From Clostridia bacterium (GTDB lineage Bacteria; Bacillota; Clostridia; Oscillospirales; CAG-272), in contig JAFVQU010000006.1 in NCBI GenBank assembly GCA_017504625.1, positions 1-64,000 of the forward strand: DNA of 64,000 bases. Direction: 5' to 3'. Of this stretch, positions 16,286 through 26,324 are shown piece after piece. The notes below the pieces were generated by a model, which was not told where the DNA came from, searched no databases, and saw only the letters and a program-made list of their open reading frames with translations. The position numbers were made by a program, and so were the translations under genes. Numbering within the stretch: the first letter of the stretch is position 1; each line of letters begins with the position of its first letter.

Positions 16286-16581
16286 TGAGAATGCTTGAAG
16301 ATGTAATTATTAAGCCTATTATCTCTGAGGCTTCCATGGATTTGGTTGCACAGAAGAAATATGTTTTCAAGGTAGCAAAGACTGCTGACAAGGCGGAAAT
16401 CGCAAGAGCAGTTGAGGCTATGTTCCCCGGCACTAAGGTTGAGGCCGTTAACACAATCAACATGAAGAGAAAGCCCAAGAGATACGGTGTGCACTTCGGT
16501 TACACAACCGCTTGGAAGAAGGCAATCGTTACCTTGACTGCTGACTCCAAGACCATCGAGTTCTTCGAAGGCATGAACTAA
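16285..16581 (+). CDS. rplW: Ribosomal protein uL23
   Basis: 98 residues, located at the tunnel exit and docking SRP and trigger factor. Contains [18 protein letters not shown] and the loop [17 protein letters not shown]. Translationally coupled to rplD by the TAATG overlap, with GAGGAGG inside the end of rplD. Confidence 0.97.
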   Translation: MRMLEDVIIKPIISEASMDLVAQKKYVFKVAKTADKAEIARAVEAMFPGTKVEAVNTINMKRKPKRYGVHFGYTTAWKKAIVTLTADSKTIEFFEGMN

Positions 16582-16598
16582 GAGGGAGGTCGAATAGA

Positions 16599-17435
16599 AT
16601 GGCTACATTAAAGTATAAACCTACGACACCCGCGAGAAGACACATGTCCGTTCCGGTATACAAGGACGTCATCACTAAGGACACTCCTGAGAAGAGCCTT
16701 GTAGTTATCAAGAAGAAGCACGCGGGCCGTAACAGCTACGGACGTATCACCGTTCGCCACAGAGGCGGCGGAAACAAGGTTAAGTACAGAATTATCGATT
16801 TCAAGCGTTTGAGCTCTGCTCCCGCTGAGGTAATCGCAATCGAGTACGACCCCAACAGAACCGCTTACATCGCTCTCCTTCAGAACGATGAGGGCGTAAA
16901 GAGCTACATCGTAGCTCCCGAAGGACTTAAGGTTGGTGACAAGGTTTACTCCGGTCCCGACGCTGATATCAAGCCCGGTAACGCGCTTCCTTTGGCAAAC
17001 ATTCCTGTTGGTACTTTCATCAACAACATCGAAATTCACCCCGGCAAGGGCGGACAGCTCGTTCGTTCCGCCGGTACCATGGCTCAGCTCCTTTCCAAGG
17101 AAGCAAACGGCATGGCACAGGTAAGACTTCCTTCCGGTGAAGTTCGTTACGTTCCCCTTAACTGTAAGGCAGTTATCGGACAGATCGGCAACGTCGACCA
17201 CGACACTGTTAAGGTCGGTAAGGCCGGTAAGACTAGACACAAGGGCATTCGTCCTACAGTACGCGGTTCCGTCATGAACCCCTGCGATCACCCTCATGGT
17301 GGTGGTGAAGGTAGATCTCCTATCGGTCACGCTAATCCTATGACACCTTGGGGCAAGCCTGCTCTCGGTCTTAAGACCAGAAACAAGAAGGCTCGCACGG
17401 ACAAGTTCATCGTAAAGCGCAGAAATGCTAAATAA
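16599..17435 (+). CDS. rplB: Ribosomal protein uL2
   Basis: 278 residues with the N-terminal OB fold (residues about 60-130, [20 protein letters not shown]) and the SH3-like half. The conserved C-terminal segment [19 protein letters not shown] carries the His implicated in peptidyl-transferase function. Separated from rplW by 17 bp including GGGAGG. Confidence 0.98.
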   Translation: MATLKYKPTTPARRHMSVPVYKDVITKDTPEKSLVVIKKKHAGRNSYGRITVRHRGGGNKVKYRIIDFKRLSSAPAEVIAIEYDPNRTAYIALLQNDEGVKSYIVAPEGLKVGDKVYSGPDADIKPGNALPLANIPVGTFINNIEIHPGKGGQLVRSAGTMAQLLSKEANGMAQVRLPSGEVRYVPLNCKAVIGQIGNVDHDTVKVGKAGKTRHKGIRPTVRGSVMNPCDHPHGGGEGRSPIGHANPMTPWGKPALGLKTRNKKARTDKFIVKRRNAK

Positions 17436-17449
17436 GGAGGGAATATAAA

Positions 17450-17731
17450 ATGAGCAGAAGCCTTAAGAAAGCGCCTTTCGTAGAAGAAAAGCTTTATACG
17501 CGCGTTTGCGCAATGAACGACAAGGGCGAGAAGAAGGTTCTCAAGACCTGGTCCCGTTCGTCGACAATATTCCCGGAATTCGTTGGACACACGATCGCCG
17601 TTTACGACGGAAGAAAGCACGTTCCGGTATATGTAACTGAAGATATGGTAGGACACAAGCTTGGCGAGTTCGCTCTTACAAGAACTTTCAAGGGCCACGC
17701 AGGTTCCAAGACATCTAACAACGGTAAGTAA
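17450..17731 (+). CDS. rpsS: Ribosomal protein uS19
   Basis: 93 residues, 30S head protein that pairs with S13. Conserved [13 protein letters not shown] and [18 protein letters not shown] are intact. 14-bp gap to rplB with AGGAGGG. Confidence 0.97.
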   Translation: MSRSLKKAPFVEEKLYTRVCAMNDKGEKKVLKTWSRSSTIFPEFVGHTIAVYDGRKHVPVYVTEDMVGHKLGEFALTRTFKGHAGSKTSNNGK

Positions 17732-17750
17732 TCAAGGGAGGAATTAGAAA

Positions 17751-18086
17751 ATGGAAGCAAGAGCATATCTTAAGTATGCGAGAATTTCCCCTCGTAAGGT
17801 TCAGATCGTTCTCGACCTCATCAGAGGTAAGGATGCAGGAATGGCAATGGCTATCCTCAAGAACACCCACAAGGGTGCGTCTGAGTACCTTATCAAGCTT
17901 TTGGGAAGTGCTATCGCAAACGCAGAAAACAATTTCCACATGGATTCTTCCAAGCTCTACGTATCCGAGTGTTTCGTAACTCCCGGTCCTACGCTCAAGA
18001 GAATTATGCCCAGAGCGAAGGGTAGCGCAGACAGAATCCTTAAGAGAACCTGCCATGTAACCATGGTAGTTAAAGAAAGAATCTAA
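17751..18086 (+). CDS. rplV: Ribosomal protein uL22
   Basis: 111 residues; its beta-hairpin lines the exit tunnel. Starts [20 protein letters not shown] and ends with the hairpin segment [20 protein letters not shown]. Macrolide-contact region looks ordinary. Confidence 0.97.
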   Translation: MEARAYLKYARISPRKVQIVLDLIRGKDAGMAMAILKNTHKGASEYLIKLLGSAIANAENNFHMDSSKLYVSECFVTPGPTLKRIMPRAKGSADRILKRTCHVTMVVKERI

Positions 18087-18103
18087 GAGAGGAGACAAGA
18101 GTA

Positions 18104-18901
18104 ATGGGTCAGAAAGTTAATCCCCACGGCCTCAGAGTAGGCGTTATAAAGAATTGGGATTCAAGATGGTTCGCGAAGGACGAAGTGTTCGGCGACACTC
18201 TTGTATCCGACTACAACATCAGAAAGTATCTCAAGAAGGAACTCCAGGATGCTGGTATTCCTAAGATCGAGATCGAGCGTGACAGCAAGAGAGTGAGAGT
18301 ATTCATTCACTGTGCAAAGCCCGGTATGGTTATCGGTAAGGGCGGTGTAGAGATCGAAAAGTACAAGGCAGAGCTTGAGAAGATGGTTAAGATGCCTGTT
18401 TCCCTCAACGTAATTGAGGTAAGACAGCCCGACCTCAACGCACAGCTCGTTGCTGAGAACGTTTGCTCTCAGCTTGAAAAGCGTGTAGCTTTCCGTCGTG
18501 CAATGAAGATGGCTATCAGAAACACCATGAGACTTGGCGCTAAGGGTATCAAGATCATGTGCTCCGGCCGTCTTGCAGGTGCAGAAATCGCAAGAAGCGA
18601 GACCTACCACGAGGGTACTATCCCGCTTCAGACTATCAGAGCTGACATCGAGTACGGCTTCTGGGAGGCAAACACCACCTACGGTAAGATCGGCGTTAAG
18701 GTATGGATCTACAGAGGCGAGGTTCTTAACGAAGTAAATCGCCCCGCACGTAACAACGAGCGTAGAGACAACCGCGGCGACCGCAGAAACAACGACCGCC
18801 GTGGCGACAGAAGAAACGGTGATCGCAGAGATAACCGTGCTCCTCGCGGAGACAGAGCTCCCAGAGCTGACAGAACACCCAGAGATGGAGGTGCTAAATA
18901 A
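18104..18901 (+). CDS. rpsC: Ribosomal protein uS3 with long charged C-terminal tail
   Basis: Residues about 1-210 are standard: [20 protein letters not shown], the type 2 KH motif [15 protein letters not shown] with GKGG, and [18 protein letters not shown]. Total length is 265 against about 210-235 usual; the extra 50 residues are an Arg/Asp/Asn/Gly-rich low-complexity tail ([20 protein letters not shown] and so on). S3 sits at the mRNA entry tunnel and has helicase activity; the tail would project near incoming mRNA. The stop overlaps the rplP start (TAATG). Confidence 0.97.
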   Translation: MGQKVNPHGLRVGVIKNWDSRWFAKDEVFGDTLVSDYNIRKYLKKELQDAGIPKIEIERDSKRVRVFIHCAKPGMVIGKGGVEIEKYKAELEKMVKMPVSLNVIEVRQPDLNAQLVAENVCSQLEKRVAFRRAMKMAIRNTMRLGAKGIKIMCSGRLAGAEIARSETYHEGTIPLQTIRADIEYGFWEANTTYGKIGVKVWIYRGEVLNEVNRPARNNERRDNRGDRRNNDRRGDRRNGDRRDNRAPRGDRAPRADRTPRDGGAK

Positions 18902-19323
18902 TGTTAATGCCTAAGAGAGTTAAATTCCGCCGTGTACAGCGCGGAAGACTTAAGGGTAAGGCGAGCAGAGGTAACACCATTACCAATGGTAACTACGGTC
19001 TTGTAGCCCTTGAGCCCGCTTGGATCACAAGCAACCAGATCGAAGCAGCCCGTATTGCAATGACACGTTACATCAAGCGTGGCGGTAAGGTTTGGATAAA
19101 GATATTCCCCGATAAGCCTATCACTGAGAAGCCTGCTGAAACTCGAATGGGTTCCGGTAAGGGTAGCCCTGAGTACTGGGTAGCAGTAGTTAAGCCGGGT
19201 AGAGTAATGTTCGAGATGGACGGCGTATCTGAAGAGGTAGCTAAGGAAGCTATGCGTCTTGCAGGCCACAAGCTCCCCATCAAGACAAAGTTCATGGTTA
19301 AAGAAGAAGTAAAGGAGGCATAA
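18901..19323 (+). CDS. rplP: Ribosomal protein uL16
   Basis: 140 residues starting [19 protein letters not shown]. Conserved [18 protein letters not shown] and [18 protein letters not shown] are present. Translationally coupled to rpsC through a TAATG overlap. It helps position the A-site tRNA elbow. Confidence 0.97.
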   Translation: MLMPKRVKFRRVQRGRLKGKASRGNTITNGNYGLVALEPAWITSNQIEAARIAMTRYIKRGGKVWIKIFPDKPITEKPAETRMGSGKGSPEYWVAVVKPGRVMFEMDGVSEEVAKEAMRLAGHKLPIKTKFMVKEEVKEA

Positions 19324-19327
19324 GCTC

Positions 19328-19516
19328 ATGAAGATCACTGAAATCAGAGAGATGAGCGCTGAACAGCTCGGCGCAAAGCTCGTAGAGCTTAAGAAAGAGC
19401 TTTTCAACCTCCGTTTCCAGCACGCAGTAAATCAGCTTGAGAACCCTCACAAGATGACTGAGGTTAAGAGAGATATCGCTCGCGTAATGACCGTTCTCAA
19501 TGAGAAGAACGCATAA
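19328..19516 (+). CDS. rpmC: Ribosomal protein uL29
   Basis: 62-residue two-helix protein at the tunnel exit, beginning MKITEIREMSAEQLGAKLVE, with the typical ELFNLRFQHAVNQLENPHK. Only 4 bp after rplP; its AAAGGAGG site lies inside the rplP end. Confidence 0.96.
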   Translation: MKITEIREMSAEQLGAKLVELKKELFNLRFQHAVNQLENPHKMTEVKRDIARVMTVLNEKNA

Positions 19517-19528
19517 GGAGGGACAGTC

Positions 19529-19789
19529 ATGACTGAAGAAAGAACACTCAGAAAAGTTAGAGTTGGCATGGTTGTCAGCGACAAGATGGACAAGACTGTT
19601 GTCATCGCTATCGAGGACAACGTAAAGCACCCCGTATACGGTAAGATCATCAAGCGCACCCTTAAGGTTCACGCTCACGATGAGAGCAACGAGTGCGGTG
19701 TAGGCGACAAGGTTAGAATTATGGAAACCAGACCCCTCTCTAAGACTAAGAGATGGAGAGTCGTTGAAGTAATCGAAAAGGCTAAATAA
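19529..19789 (+). CDS. rpsQ: Ribosomal protein uS17
   Basis: 86-residue OB-fold protein, primary 16S binder. Contains [20 protein letters not shown] and [19 protein letters not shown]. 12-bp gap to rpmC with AGGAGGG. Confidence 0.96.
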   Translation: MTEERTLRKVRVGMVVSDKMDKTVVIAIEDNVKHPVYGKIIKRTLKVHAHDESNECGVGDKVRIMETRPLSKTKRWRVVEVIEKAK

Positions 19790-19843
19790 TCGAATTCGAA
19801 TAGTAGGTACGTCGAAGCGTACTCGAAACAGTAGGAGGAAAAA

Positions 19844-20212
19844 ATGATTCAACAGCAGACATTAATGAAGGTTGCCGATAACACCGGCGCCAAAGAGTTG
19901 ATGTGCATCCGTGTTCTCGGCGGAACAGGTCGTAGATACGGTAACATCGGCGATATCGTCGTTTGCTCTGTTAAGAAGGCAATTCCCGGCGGTATGGTAA
20001 AGAAGGGTGACGTCGTTAAGGCAGTCATCGTAAGAAGCGCTCACGGTATAAAGCGTGCAGACGGTTCTTACATCAAGTTTGATGAGAACGCAGCAGTAAT
20101 TATCAAGGAAGATAAGACCCCCAGAGGTACTCGTATCTTTGGCCCTGTTGCAAGAGAGCTTCGTGAGAAGGACTTCTTGAAGATCCTCTCTCTCGCTCCC
20201 GAAGTACTTTAA
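19844..20212 (+). CDS. rplN: Ribosomal protein uL14
   Basis: 122 residues starting [20 protein letters not shown], with [20 protein letters not shown]. It lies at the subunit interface. AGGAGG precedes ATG at 19844. Confidence 0.97.
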   Translation: MIQQQTLMKVADNTGAKELMCIRVLGGTGRRYGNIGDIVVCSVKKAIPGGMVKKGDVVKAVIVRSAHGIKRADGSYIKFDENAAVIIKEDKTPRGTRIFGPVARELREKDFLKILSLAPEVL

Positions 20213-20227
20213 TGGAGGTATCGAGAA

Positions 20228-20545
20228 ATGGCTAATATTCATGTTAAAACAGGCGATACCGTCGTAGTACTCACCGGTAACTCCAAGGGTGTAAAGGGCG
20301 AGGTAATCGCAACTTCTCCCAAGGAAGGCAAGGTACTCGTTAAGGGTGCCAACATCATTCACAAGCACGTTAAACCCAGAAGACAGGGTGAGACCGGCGG
20401 TATCGTAGACGCTGAGGGCGCTATGTATGCTTGCAAGGTAGCTCTTTACTGCCCCAAGTGCGACAAGGGCGTAAGAGTTCGTCACGTTGTTGACGGCGAT
20501 AACAAGGTCCGCGTTTGCGCAAAGTGCGGCCACAAGTTCAACTAA
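20228..20545 (+). CDS. rplX: Ribosomal protein uL24 with C-terminal zinc-ribbon-like ending
   Basis: 105 residues: N-terminal KOW motif (KTGDTVVVLTGNSKGVKGEV) followed by a C-terminal segment with two Cys-x2-Cys pairs, LYCPKCDKGVR and VCAKCGHKF, as in many Firmicutes L24 proteins. It initiates 50S assembly. Confidence 0.96.
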   Translation: MANIHVKTGDTVVVLTGNSKGVKGEVIATSPKEGKVLVKGANIIHKHVKPRRQGETGGIVDAEGAMYACKVALYCPKCDKGVRVRHVVDGDNKVRVCAKCGHKFN

Positions 20546-20559
20546 GGAGGGAATAGACA

Positions 20560-21099
20560 ATGGCAAGACTTAATGATATGTACAAGGCCGAGGTTGCTCC
20601 CGCCCTTATGAAAAAGTATTCCTACAAGAGCGTAATGCAGATCCCCAAGCTTGACAAGATCGTTGTCAACGTTGGTGCAGGCGACGCTAAGGATAACACC
20701 AAGGTTATCGATTCTATCATCGCTGACCTCGGTATCATCACCGGTCAGAAGGCAGTTCCCACCTATGCTAAGAAGTCCGTAGCAAACTTCAAGCTCCGTC
20801 AGGGCATGAAGATCGGCGCAAAGGTAACTCTTCGCGGTGAAAAGATGTACGAATTCATGGACAGACTCTTCAACTTTGCTCTTCCCAGAGTTCGTGACTT
20901 CAAGGGTATCAACCCCAACGCTTTCGACGGTCGTGGTAACTACTCCCTCGGTCTTAAGGAACAGCTTATATTCCCTGAGATTGAGTACGATAAGGTTGAC
21001 AAGATCCGCGGTATGGACATCTGCTTCGTAACTACTGCTACGACGGATGACGAAGCAAGAGAGCTCCTCACTCTTATGGGCGCTCCCTTCGCAAGATAA
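20560..21099 (+). CDS. rplE: Ribosomal protein uL5
   Basis: 179 residues, 5S rRNA-binding protein of the central protuberance. Conserved [20 protein letters not shown] and [20 protein letters not shown] are intact. 14-bp gap after rplX with AGGAGGG. Confidence 0.97.
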   Translation: MARLNDMYKAEVAPALMKKYSYKSVMQIPKLDKIVVNVGAGDAKDNTKVIDSIIADLGIITGQKAVPTYAKKSVANFKLRQGMKIGAKVTLRGEKMYEFMDRLFNFALPRVRDFKGINPNAFDGRGNYSLGLKEQLIFPEIEYDKVDKIRGMDICFVTTATTDDEARELLTLMGAPFAR

Positions 21100-21115
21100 T
21101 CGGAGGTAATGGAAA

Positions 21116-21301
21116 ATGGCTAAAACAGCAATGATACTCAAGCAGCAGAAGACTCAGAAGTACTCCACCCGTGAGTACAACCGTTGCAAGATCTGCGGCC
21201 GTCCCCACTCTTACATGCGTAAGTATGGTATCTGCCGTATCTGCTTCAGAAACCTCGCGTATAAGGGTGAAATCCCCGGCGTGAAGAAGTCCAGCTGGTA
21301 A
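21116..21301 (+). CDS. rpsN: Ribosomal protein uS14, zinc-binding short type
   Basis: 61 residues with four Cys in two pairs: [10 protein letters not shown] and [12 protein letters not shown]. This is the short zinc-containing form (S14 type Z), as expected for Clostridia, ending [13 protein letters not shown] lies upstream. It is followed by a 300-bp gap, the largest inside the superoperon after the leader. Confidence 0.97.
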   Translation: MAKTAMILKQQKTQKYSTREYNRCKICGRPHSYMRKYGICRICFRNLAYKGEIPGVKKSSW

Positions 21302-21312
21302 TTTCCGGCTAT

Positions 21313-21490
21313 AATCGCAGTTTTCGCGGCTCGACTTGCGAATATAGCAAGCCTTCGCCGCGAAGAACCACGATTTTATCTCGAAAATTCCTCAGCTGTA
21401 TACTGCTGGTAAAGTGAGATTGATCAAATCTCAAAAATTTAATGTGAATCTGCTCTCAAAGAGAGCTGTTCAATAAAACCCCTAACTATC
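21313..21490 (+). ncRNA. Structured intercistronic RNA before rpsH
   Basis: The 301-bp rpsN-rpsH gap holds a three-tier imperfect helix: AATCG/CGATT (21313-21317 with 21371-21375), TTCGCGGC/GCCGCGAA (21323-21330 with 21357-21364), and CTTGC/GCAAG (21335-21339 with 21347-21351), separated by internal loops. Two more hairpins follow, GAGATT/AATCTC (about 21417-21434) and GCTCTC/GAGAGC (about 21451-21465). The remaining bases to 21590 show no gene and no clear promoter. S8, the next product, is the known translational regulator of the spc operon in E. coli; a similar role here is inference. Confidence 0.5.
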
Positions 21491-21602
21491 GGAAGGAAGT
21501 TAATCTACAGTGTTGATTCTGGGTTGGACTTAACCGCCGATATGCCGCCGAAAAGATTTCGGCAGCAAGAAAAAAACATACTTGCATCAGGAGGATAAAA
21601 AA

Positions 21603-21998
21603 ATGCAGATGTCAGACGTAATTGCAGATATGCTCACAAGAATTCGTAATGCTAGCAACGCTAAGCACAAGACTGTGGACATTCCTGCATCCAACATGAA
21701 GAAGTCCATAGCTGATATCCTTGTAGAAGAGGGATATGTTGCAGGCTATGAGGTTATTGACGACGGCAAGCAGGGCACTATCAGAGTTACCCTCAAGTAC
21801 GCCGGCAAGACCAAGGTTATCAGAGGTCTCAAGAGAGTTTCTAAGCCCGGTCTCCGTATCTACGCTGGATACGAGGAGATGCCCAAGGTTATGAACGGTC
21901 TTGGTATCGCGATAGTTTCCACATCAAAGGGAATCATGACAGACAAGAAGGCACGCGCTGCTAAGGTTGGCGGCGAAGTCCTCGCGTTTGTATGGTAA
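21603..21998 (+). CDS. rpsH: Ribosomal protein uS8
   Basis: 131 residues, starting [20 protein letters not shown] at ATG 21603, 10 nt after AGGAGG; in-frame codons back to 21582 overlap that site and are rejected. Contains [20 protein letters not shown] and the C-terminal [20 protein letters not shown]. It is a primary 16S binder, preceded by a long structured spacer. Confidence 0.97.
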   Translation: MQMSDVIADMLTRIRNASNAKHKTVDIPASNMKKSIADILVEEGYVAGYEVIDDGKQGTIRVTLKYAGKTKVIRGLKRVSKPGLRIYAGYEEMPKVMNGLGIAIVSTSKGIMTDKKARAAKVGGEVLAFVW

Positions 21999-22019
21999 TC
22001 GATTAGGAGGTATACTGAT

Positions 22020-22640
22020 ATGTCAAGAATTGGTAGAATGCCTGTCGAGATCCCCGCAGGTGTTACAGTTACAGTAAACGGTAGCAACGTTACCGTTAAG
22101 GGTCCTAAGGGTACACTTACTGAGAACTTCAACGAGAGAATGACTATCACCGTTGAGGGCAACCAGATAGTAGTTACCAGACCCACAGATGAAAAGGAAG
22201 ATAGAAGTGTTCACGGCCTTACCCGTGCTCTTATTCAGAACATGGTAACCGGTGTAAGCCAGGGTTATAAGAAGGTTCTTATGATCATCGGTGTAGGTTA
22301 CAAGGCAGTTAAGACCGGCAAGGATCTTCAGCTCTTCTTGGGCCATTCGCTTATGCCCAGCGTGGGAACTCCCCAGGCAAAGTTTATCATTAGCGACACT
22401 GATACAGTTAAGCTTTCGGTTCCCACTGAGGCTGAGATCAAGGCTCAGGGCATCGACAAGATGACCACTGAAAAGGTTAACAGCGGTAACATCATCGTAG
22501 TTGAGGGTGTTAACAAGCAGGAAGTTGGCCAGATGGCAGCTGTTATCAGAGGCAAGCGTCCCCCCGAGCCCTATCACGGTAAGGGTGTTCGTTACATCGA
22601 CGAGTACGTTCGTCGTAAAGCTGGTAAGACCGGTAAATAA
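22020..22640 (+). CDS. rplF: Ribosomal protein uL6 with an insertion in the second domain
   Basis: 206 residues against 175-184 usual. The first domain (MSRIGRMPVEIPAGVTVTVN) and the end (RGKRPPEPYHGKGVRYIDEY) are standard. Between GYKAVKTGKDLQLFLGHSL and the normal VNKQEVGQMAA there are about 25 extra residues around TVKLSVPTEAEIKAQGIDKM, with GID occurring again as a VN-K motif, so the segment may include a short local duplication. Function in 50S (near the GTPase centre) should be unchanged. Confidence 0.96.
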   Translation: MSRIGRMPVEIPAGVTVTVNGSNVTVKGPKGTLTENFNERMTITVEGNQIVVTRPTDEKEDRSVHGLTRALIQNMVTGVSQGYKKVLMIIGVGYKAVKTGKDLQLFLGHSLMPSVGTPQAKFIISDTDTVKLSVPTEAEIKAQGIDKMTTEKVNSGNIIVVEGVNKQEVGQMAAVIRGKRPPEPYHGKGVRYIDEYVRRKAGKTGK

Positions 22641-22658
22641 TGAAAGGAGTGGAGTAAC

Positions 22659-23018
22659 ATGGTATCAAGAAAGGACAGCAATAAGGCTCGTCTTAAGAGA
22701 CATAAGAGAGTCAGAGCAAAGATTTCGGGTACTGCAGCACGTCCCCGTCTTGCAGTATATCGTTCTAACGCAAACATTTCTGCACAGATCATTGATGACG
22801 TTGCAGGAAAGACCCTTGTTTCCGCTTCTACTTACGGAGCAGCTTTCGAGGGCAACGGCGGCAACAAGGCTGCAGCTCGCGAGGTAGGTAAGGCGATTGC
22901 GGAAAAGGCAGTAGCTATGGGTATTACAGAAGTCGTATTCGACAGAGGCGGCTATCTTTATCACGGACGTGTATCGGAATTGGCTGAAGGCGCTCGCGAG
23001 GGCGGTCTGAAGTTCTAA
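22659..23018 (+). CDS. rplR: Ribosomal protein uL18
   Basis: 119 residues, 5S rRNA binder. Arg/Lys-rich N-terminus ([20 protein letters not shown]), then [20 protein letters not shown] and [28 protein letters not shown] precedes ATG. A 73-bp gap follows. Confidence 0.97.
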   Translation: MVSRKDSNKARLKRHKRVRAKISGTAARPRLAVYRSNANISAQIIDDVAGKTLVSASTYGAAFEGNGGNKAAAREVGKAIAEKAVAMGITEVVFDRGGYLYHGRVSELAEGAREGGLKF

Positions 23019-23091
23019 TCCATCAGGATTAGTAACCGGTTTGTACACTGTTCAAACAACATTTATTTGAACATTCAGGAGGAAACCAGAA

Positions 23092-23595
23092 ATGGCACAG
23101 AAATTTAATCCGGCTGAGCATGAGCTTACCGAAAAGCTCGTTGCGCTGAACCGTGTTTCCAAGACCGTTAAGGGTGGTCGTATCGCTCGTTTCGCTGCAC
23201 TCATGGTAGTAGGCGACGGCAACGGTCACGTAGGCGTAGGTCTTGGTAAGGCTGCTGAAGTTCCCGAGGCAATCCGCAAGGGAATTGAAGACGCAAAGAA
23301 AAATATGATCACCGTTTCCCTTAAGGGAACAACCATCCCCCACGAAGTTGTTGGTATCTTCGGCGCAGGTAAGGTGCTTCTTAAGCCCGCTGCACTCGGT
23401 ACCGGTATCATCGCAGGTGGTAAGGTAAGAGCAGTTCTCGAGGCTGCAGGTATCCACAACATCCGTGCAAAGTGCTTGAGATCCAACAATCCTACCAACG
23501 TTGTTAAGGCAACTATGGAAGGTCTTAAGGAGCTCCGCACCGCTGAGGAAGTTGCGAAGATTCGTGACATCAGCGTAGAGCAGGTTAAGGGCTAA
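23092..23595 (+). CDS. rpsE: Ribosomal protein uS5
   Basis: 167 residues with the double-stranded RNA-binding-like N-terminal domain ([40 protein letters not shown]) and the C-terminal domain. It affects decoding fidelity and lies at the mRNA entrance with S3 and S4. AGGAGG precedes ATG 23092. Confidence 0.97.
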   Translation: MAQKFNPAEHELTEKLVALNRVSKTVKGGRIARFAALMVVGDGNGHVGVGLGKAAEVPEAIRKGIEDAKKNMITVSLKGTTIPHEVVGIFGAGKVLLKPAALGTGIIAGGKVRAVLEAAGIHNIRAKCLRSNNPTNVVKATMEGLKELRTAEEVAKIRDISVEQVKG

Positions 23596-23612
23596 TATAG
23601 GAGGTAGACACA

Positions 23613-23792
23613 ATGAAAAAGGTTACACTTACAAAGAGTCTTATCTGCTGCAAGCCCAATCAGAAGGCTACCGCAAAGTCCCTCGGTCTTAACAAGATCG
23701 GTGACTTCATCGTTCACAACGACGATGCTGTTCTTGCAGGTAAGATAAAGGTTCTCGCTCACCTCGTAACAGTTGAGACCGTAGAAGGCTAA
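23613..23792 (+). CDS. rpmD: Ribosomal protein uL30
   Basis: A short gene of 59 residues lying between rpsE and rplO. It begins MKKVTLTKSLICCKPNQKAT, with KSLGLNKIGDFIVHNDDAVL, the typical L30 pattern. AGGAGG lies 8 nt upstream at 23599-23604; the stop is followed by the next AGGAGG. Confidence 0.96.
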   Translation: MKKVTLTKSLICCKPNQKATAKSLGLNKIGDFIVHNDDAVLAGKIKVLAHLVTVETVEG

Positions 23793-23807
23793 TAGGAGGT
23801 AAAGAGA

Positions 23808-24248
23808 ATGAAACTTAATGAACTTAGACCCGCAGAAGGTTCCGTAAAGGCAAACTTCAGAAAGGGTAGAGGCGCAGGCTCCGGTAACGGTAAGACTGCA
23901 GGTAAGGGTCACAAGGGTCAGAACGCTCGTTCTGGCGGCGGTGTAAGACCCGGATTTGAGGGAGGTCAGCTTCCTCTTTACAGAAAGCTTCCTAAGAGAG
24001 GCTTTAACAACAAGTTCGCTACTAACTACGCAATAGTTAACGTATCCGACCTCAACGTATTTGAGAATGGTGCAGTAGTTGATCTTGAGGCACTTCTCGC
24101 AAAGAAGATCGTTCGCAAGGCCCTTGACGGACTCAAGGTTCTTGGTAACGGCGAGCTTACAAAATCGTTAACCGTTAAGGCAGCAGTCTTTTCTGCAAGC
24201 GCAAAGGAAAAGATAACGGCAGCAGGTGGACAGGCAGAGGAGGTATAA
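23808..24248 (+). CDS. rplO: Ribosomal protein uL15
   Basis: 146 residues with the Gly/Lys-rich N-terminal extension ([40 protein letters not shown]) that penetrates the 50S core. It ends 3 bp before secY, which uses GAGGAGG inside the rplO end. Confidence 0.97.
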   Translation: MKLNELRPAEGSVKANFRKGRGAGSGNGKTAGKGHKGQNARSGGGVRPGFEGGQLPLYRKLPKRGFNNKFATNYAIVNVSDLNVFENGAVVDLEALLAKKIVRKALDGLKVLGNGELTKSLTVKAAVFSASAKEKITAAGGQAEEV

Positions 24249-24251
24249 AGG

Positions 24252-25634
24252 ATGTTTCAGACGTTAAAGAATGCTTGGAAGACCGCTGAGCTTAAGTCAA
24301 AGCTTCTCTTCACATTGCTTATCGTTATCCTTTACCGTTTGGGCTCCGCGATTCCGGTACCGTGGGTATCCGGAGATATTGGAGACGCTTTCACAACGTC
24401 CTTCAATTATGCAGTACAGTTGCTCGCGGGTGATGCGTTCTCTAAGGCAACGCTCTTCGCCCTCTCTGTATCTCCCTATATCACTTCTTCGATTATAGTT
24501 CAGCTTTTGACCATTGCGATCCCCGCTCTTGAGCGTTGGGCTAAGGATGGCGAGAACGGTAAGAAGAAGATCAACTTCCTTACAAGATGCTTGACTATGG
24601 GTCTTGCAATCGTAACTGCTATCGGTTACGCTAACCTTATCGAGACTTACGGCTTCGTTGCTTACGGCAACACAAATAAGCTCTTCGCTAAGATCGTTAT
24701 TATTGCTTGCTACGTTGCAGGTGCTGCAATGGTTATGTGGCTTGCAGAGAAGATCAATGAATTCGGTATCGGTAACGGTATCTCGATCATCCTCTTTGCA
24801 AATATTATCGCAAGACTTCCCGCTACGTTCACTAACTTCTACACCATGATCGCTTCTGCTGCACAGAGCGGTTCTACAAGCGGCGTTATCGTTGGTATCG
24901 TATGGAGCTTGCTTATCGTTGCTCTTATGATCGGTCTCGTTTGGCTCATTATATGGTTCACCGAGTCCGAGAGAAGAATTCCCGTTCAGTACGCAAAGAG
25001 AGTTGTTGGTAGAAAGATGTACGGCGGTCAGTCGTCCAGCCTTCCCCTCAAGCTCAGCATGGCAGGCGTTATGCCCGTCATCTTCGCAAACTCTATCGTA
25101 TCTATTCCCGGTACGCTGGCTACTATCTGGCCCAATGCAAAGTGGCTCAGCAATCTTGCAAACAACTACTTCAATTACACTAAGCCCCTTTACGTGCTTA
25201 TCTCCGTAATTCTTTTGTTTGCATTCGCATTCTTCTATATTATGATCTCCTTCAACCCTGTTGAAGTGGCTAATAATATCAGAAACAACGGTGGTGCGAT
25301 CCCCGGCATTCGTCCCGGTAAGCCCACTCGTGACTATATCCAGAAGATACTCAACCGCGTTACTTTCATAGGAGCTGTATTCCTTTGCATCGTATCCGAG
25401 GTTCCGAAGATCATCGTTTCTCTCTTTGAGACTTACAAGGAGATCACCGGTGTTACCGGCCGCGGCCCCGTTGCAAACGCAATCGTAAACTTCTACAACA
25501 GCGGTTCTGCATCCTTCATGACAGTTGCGTTCGCAGGTACTTCTATCCTCATCGTAGTCGGTGTTATTCTTGAGACCGTACGTGAGCTTGAGGCACAGCT
25601 TACAATGCGCAACTACAAGGGCTTCCTTGATTGA
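24252..25634 (+). CDS. secY: Protein translocase subunit SecY
   Basis: 460 residues, ten predicted membrane helices, the central channel of the Sec translocon with SecE and SecG. The N-terminal amphipathic segment MFQTLKNAWKTAELKSKLLF, the plug-adjacent RLGSAIPVPW, and the cytoplasmic loop with AKRVVGRKMYGGQSSSLPLK (the ribosome and SecA docking loop) are present, with late PGIRPGKPTRDYIQKILNRV. Slightly longer than the usual 430. It is coupled to rplO. Confidence 0.98.
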   Translation: MFQTLKNAWKTAELKSKLLFTLLIVILYRLGSAIPVPWVSGDIGDAFTTSFNYAVQLLAGDAFSKATLFALSVSPYITSSIIVQLLTIAIPALERWAKDGENGKKKINFLTRCLTMGLAIVTAIGYANLIETYGFVAYGNTNKLFAKIVIIACYVAGAAMVMWLAEKINEFGIGNGISIILFANIIARLPATFTNFYTMIASAAQSGSTSGVIVGIVWSLLIVALMIGLVWLIIWFTESERRIPVQYAKRVVGRKMYGGQSSSLPLKLSMAGVMPVIFANSIVSIPGTLATIWPNAKWLSNLANNYFNYTKPLYVLISVILLFAFAFFYIMISFNPVEVANNIRNNGGAIPGIRPGKPTRDYIQKILNRVTFIGAVFLCIVSEVPKIIVSLFETYKEITGVTGRGPVANAIVNFYNSGSASFMTVAFAGTSILIVVGVILETVRELEAQLTMRNYKGFLD

Positions 25635-25664
25635 TACGACCCACAATAAATTCGGAGGTTAACT

Positions 25665-26303
25665 ATGAATTTGATTTTATTGGGTGCCCCCGGCGCGGGT
25701 AAAGGCACACAGTCCGCAAAGATTTCCGAGAAGTATAACATTCCTGCAGTTTCGACCGGAGATATGCTCCGTGCGGCTATCAAGGCAGGAACCGAGCTTG
25801 GCGCATCCGCAAAGAGCTATATGGACGCAGGAAAGCTTGTTCCGGACGAGGTTGTCGTTGGTATCATAAAGGACCATCTTTCGACTGAGGCTTGTCAGAA
25901 TGGCTTCATTCTTGACGGCTTCCCCAGAACGATCCCCCAGGCTGAGGCTCTCAGCGCAATGGGCGTTAAGATCGACGTCGTTCTCTCTATCGAGGTTCCC
26001 GATGAGAAGATCATCGCGAGAATGAGCGGACGCAGAGTTTGCTCTTGCGGTGCTTCCTACCACGTTGACTACATTCCCCCCAAGGTTGAGGGCGTGTGCG
26101 ACAAGTGCGGAGCAAACCTCTATATCAGAGATGACGACTGTGCAGAAACAGTTGCAAACAGACTCAAAACCTACCATGCTCAGACCGAGCCCTTGAAGGA
26201 TTTCTACTCCAAGCAGGGAAATCTTATCACGGTTGAGGGACAGGAGGAGGTCGCTGATACGACCGCTCTCGTTCTCGCAGCACTTGCAAAGGTCGAGGCA
26301 TAA
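25665..26303 (+). CDS. adk: Adenylate kinase
   Basis: 212 residues; converts ATP plus AMP to two ADP. P-loop [10 protein letters not shown] near residue 7, AMP-binding STGDMLRAA and [12 protein letters not shown], and a zinc-type [14 protein letters not shown] and CDKCGANLY. The first Cys pair is CxC rather than the common CxxC, while the second pair is CxxC. The gene sits in its usual Gram-positive place between secY and map. Confidence 0.97.
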   Translation: MNLILLGAPGAGKGTQSAKISEKYNIPAVSTGDMLRAAIKAGTELGASAKSYMDAGKLVPDEVVVGIIKDHLSTEACQNGFILDGFPRTIPQAEALSAMGVKIDVVLSIEVPDEKIIARMSGRRVCSCGASYHVDYIPPKVEGVCDKCGANLYIRDDDCAETVANRLKTYHAQTEPLKDFYSKQGNLITVEGQEEVADTTALVLAALAKVEA

Positions 26304-26324
26304 AATAAACCGAGGTAATTTCGG

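Noticed and set aside
24297..25646. A 449-codon open frame on the minus strand opposite secY
   Set aside because: secY is unmistakable on the plus strand; the antisense frame is Cys/Asn/Asp-rich and hydrophilic and matches nothing known.
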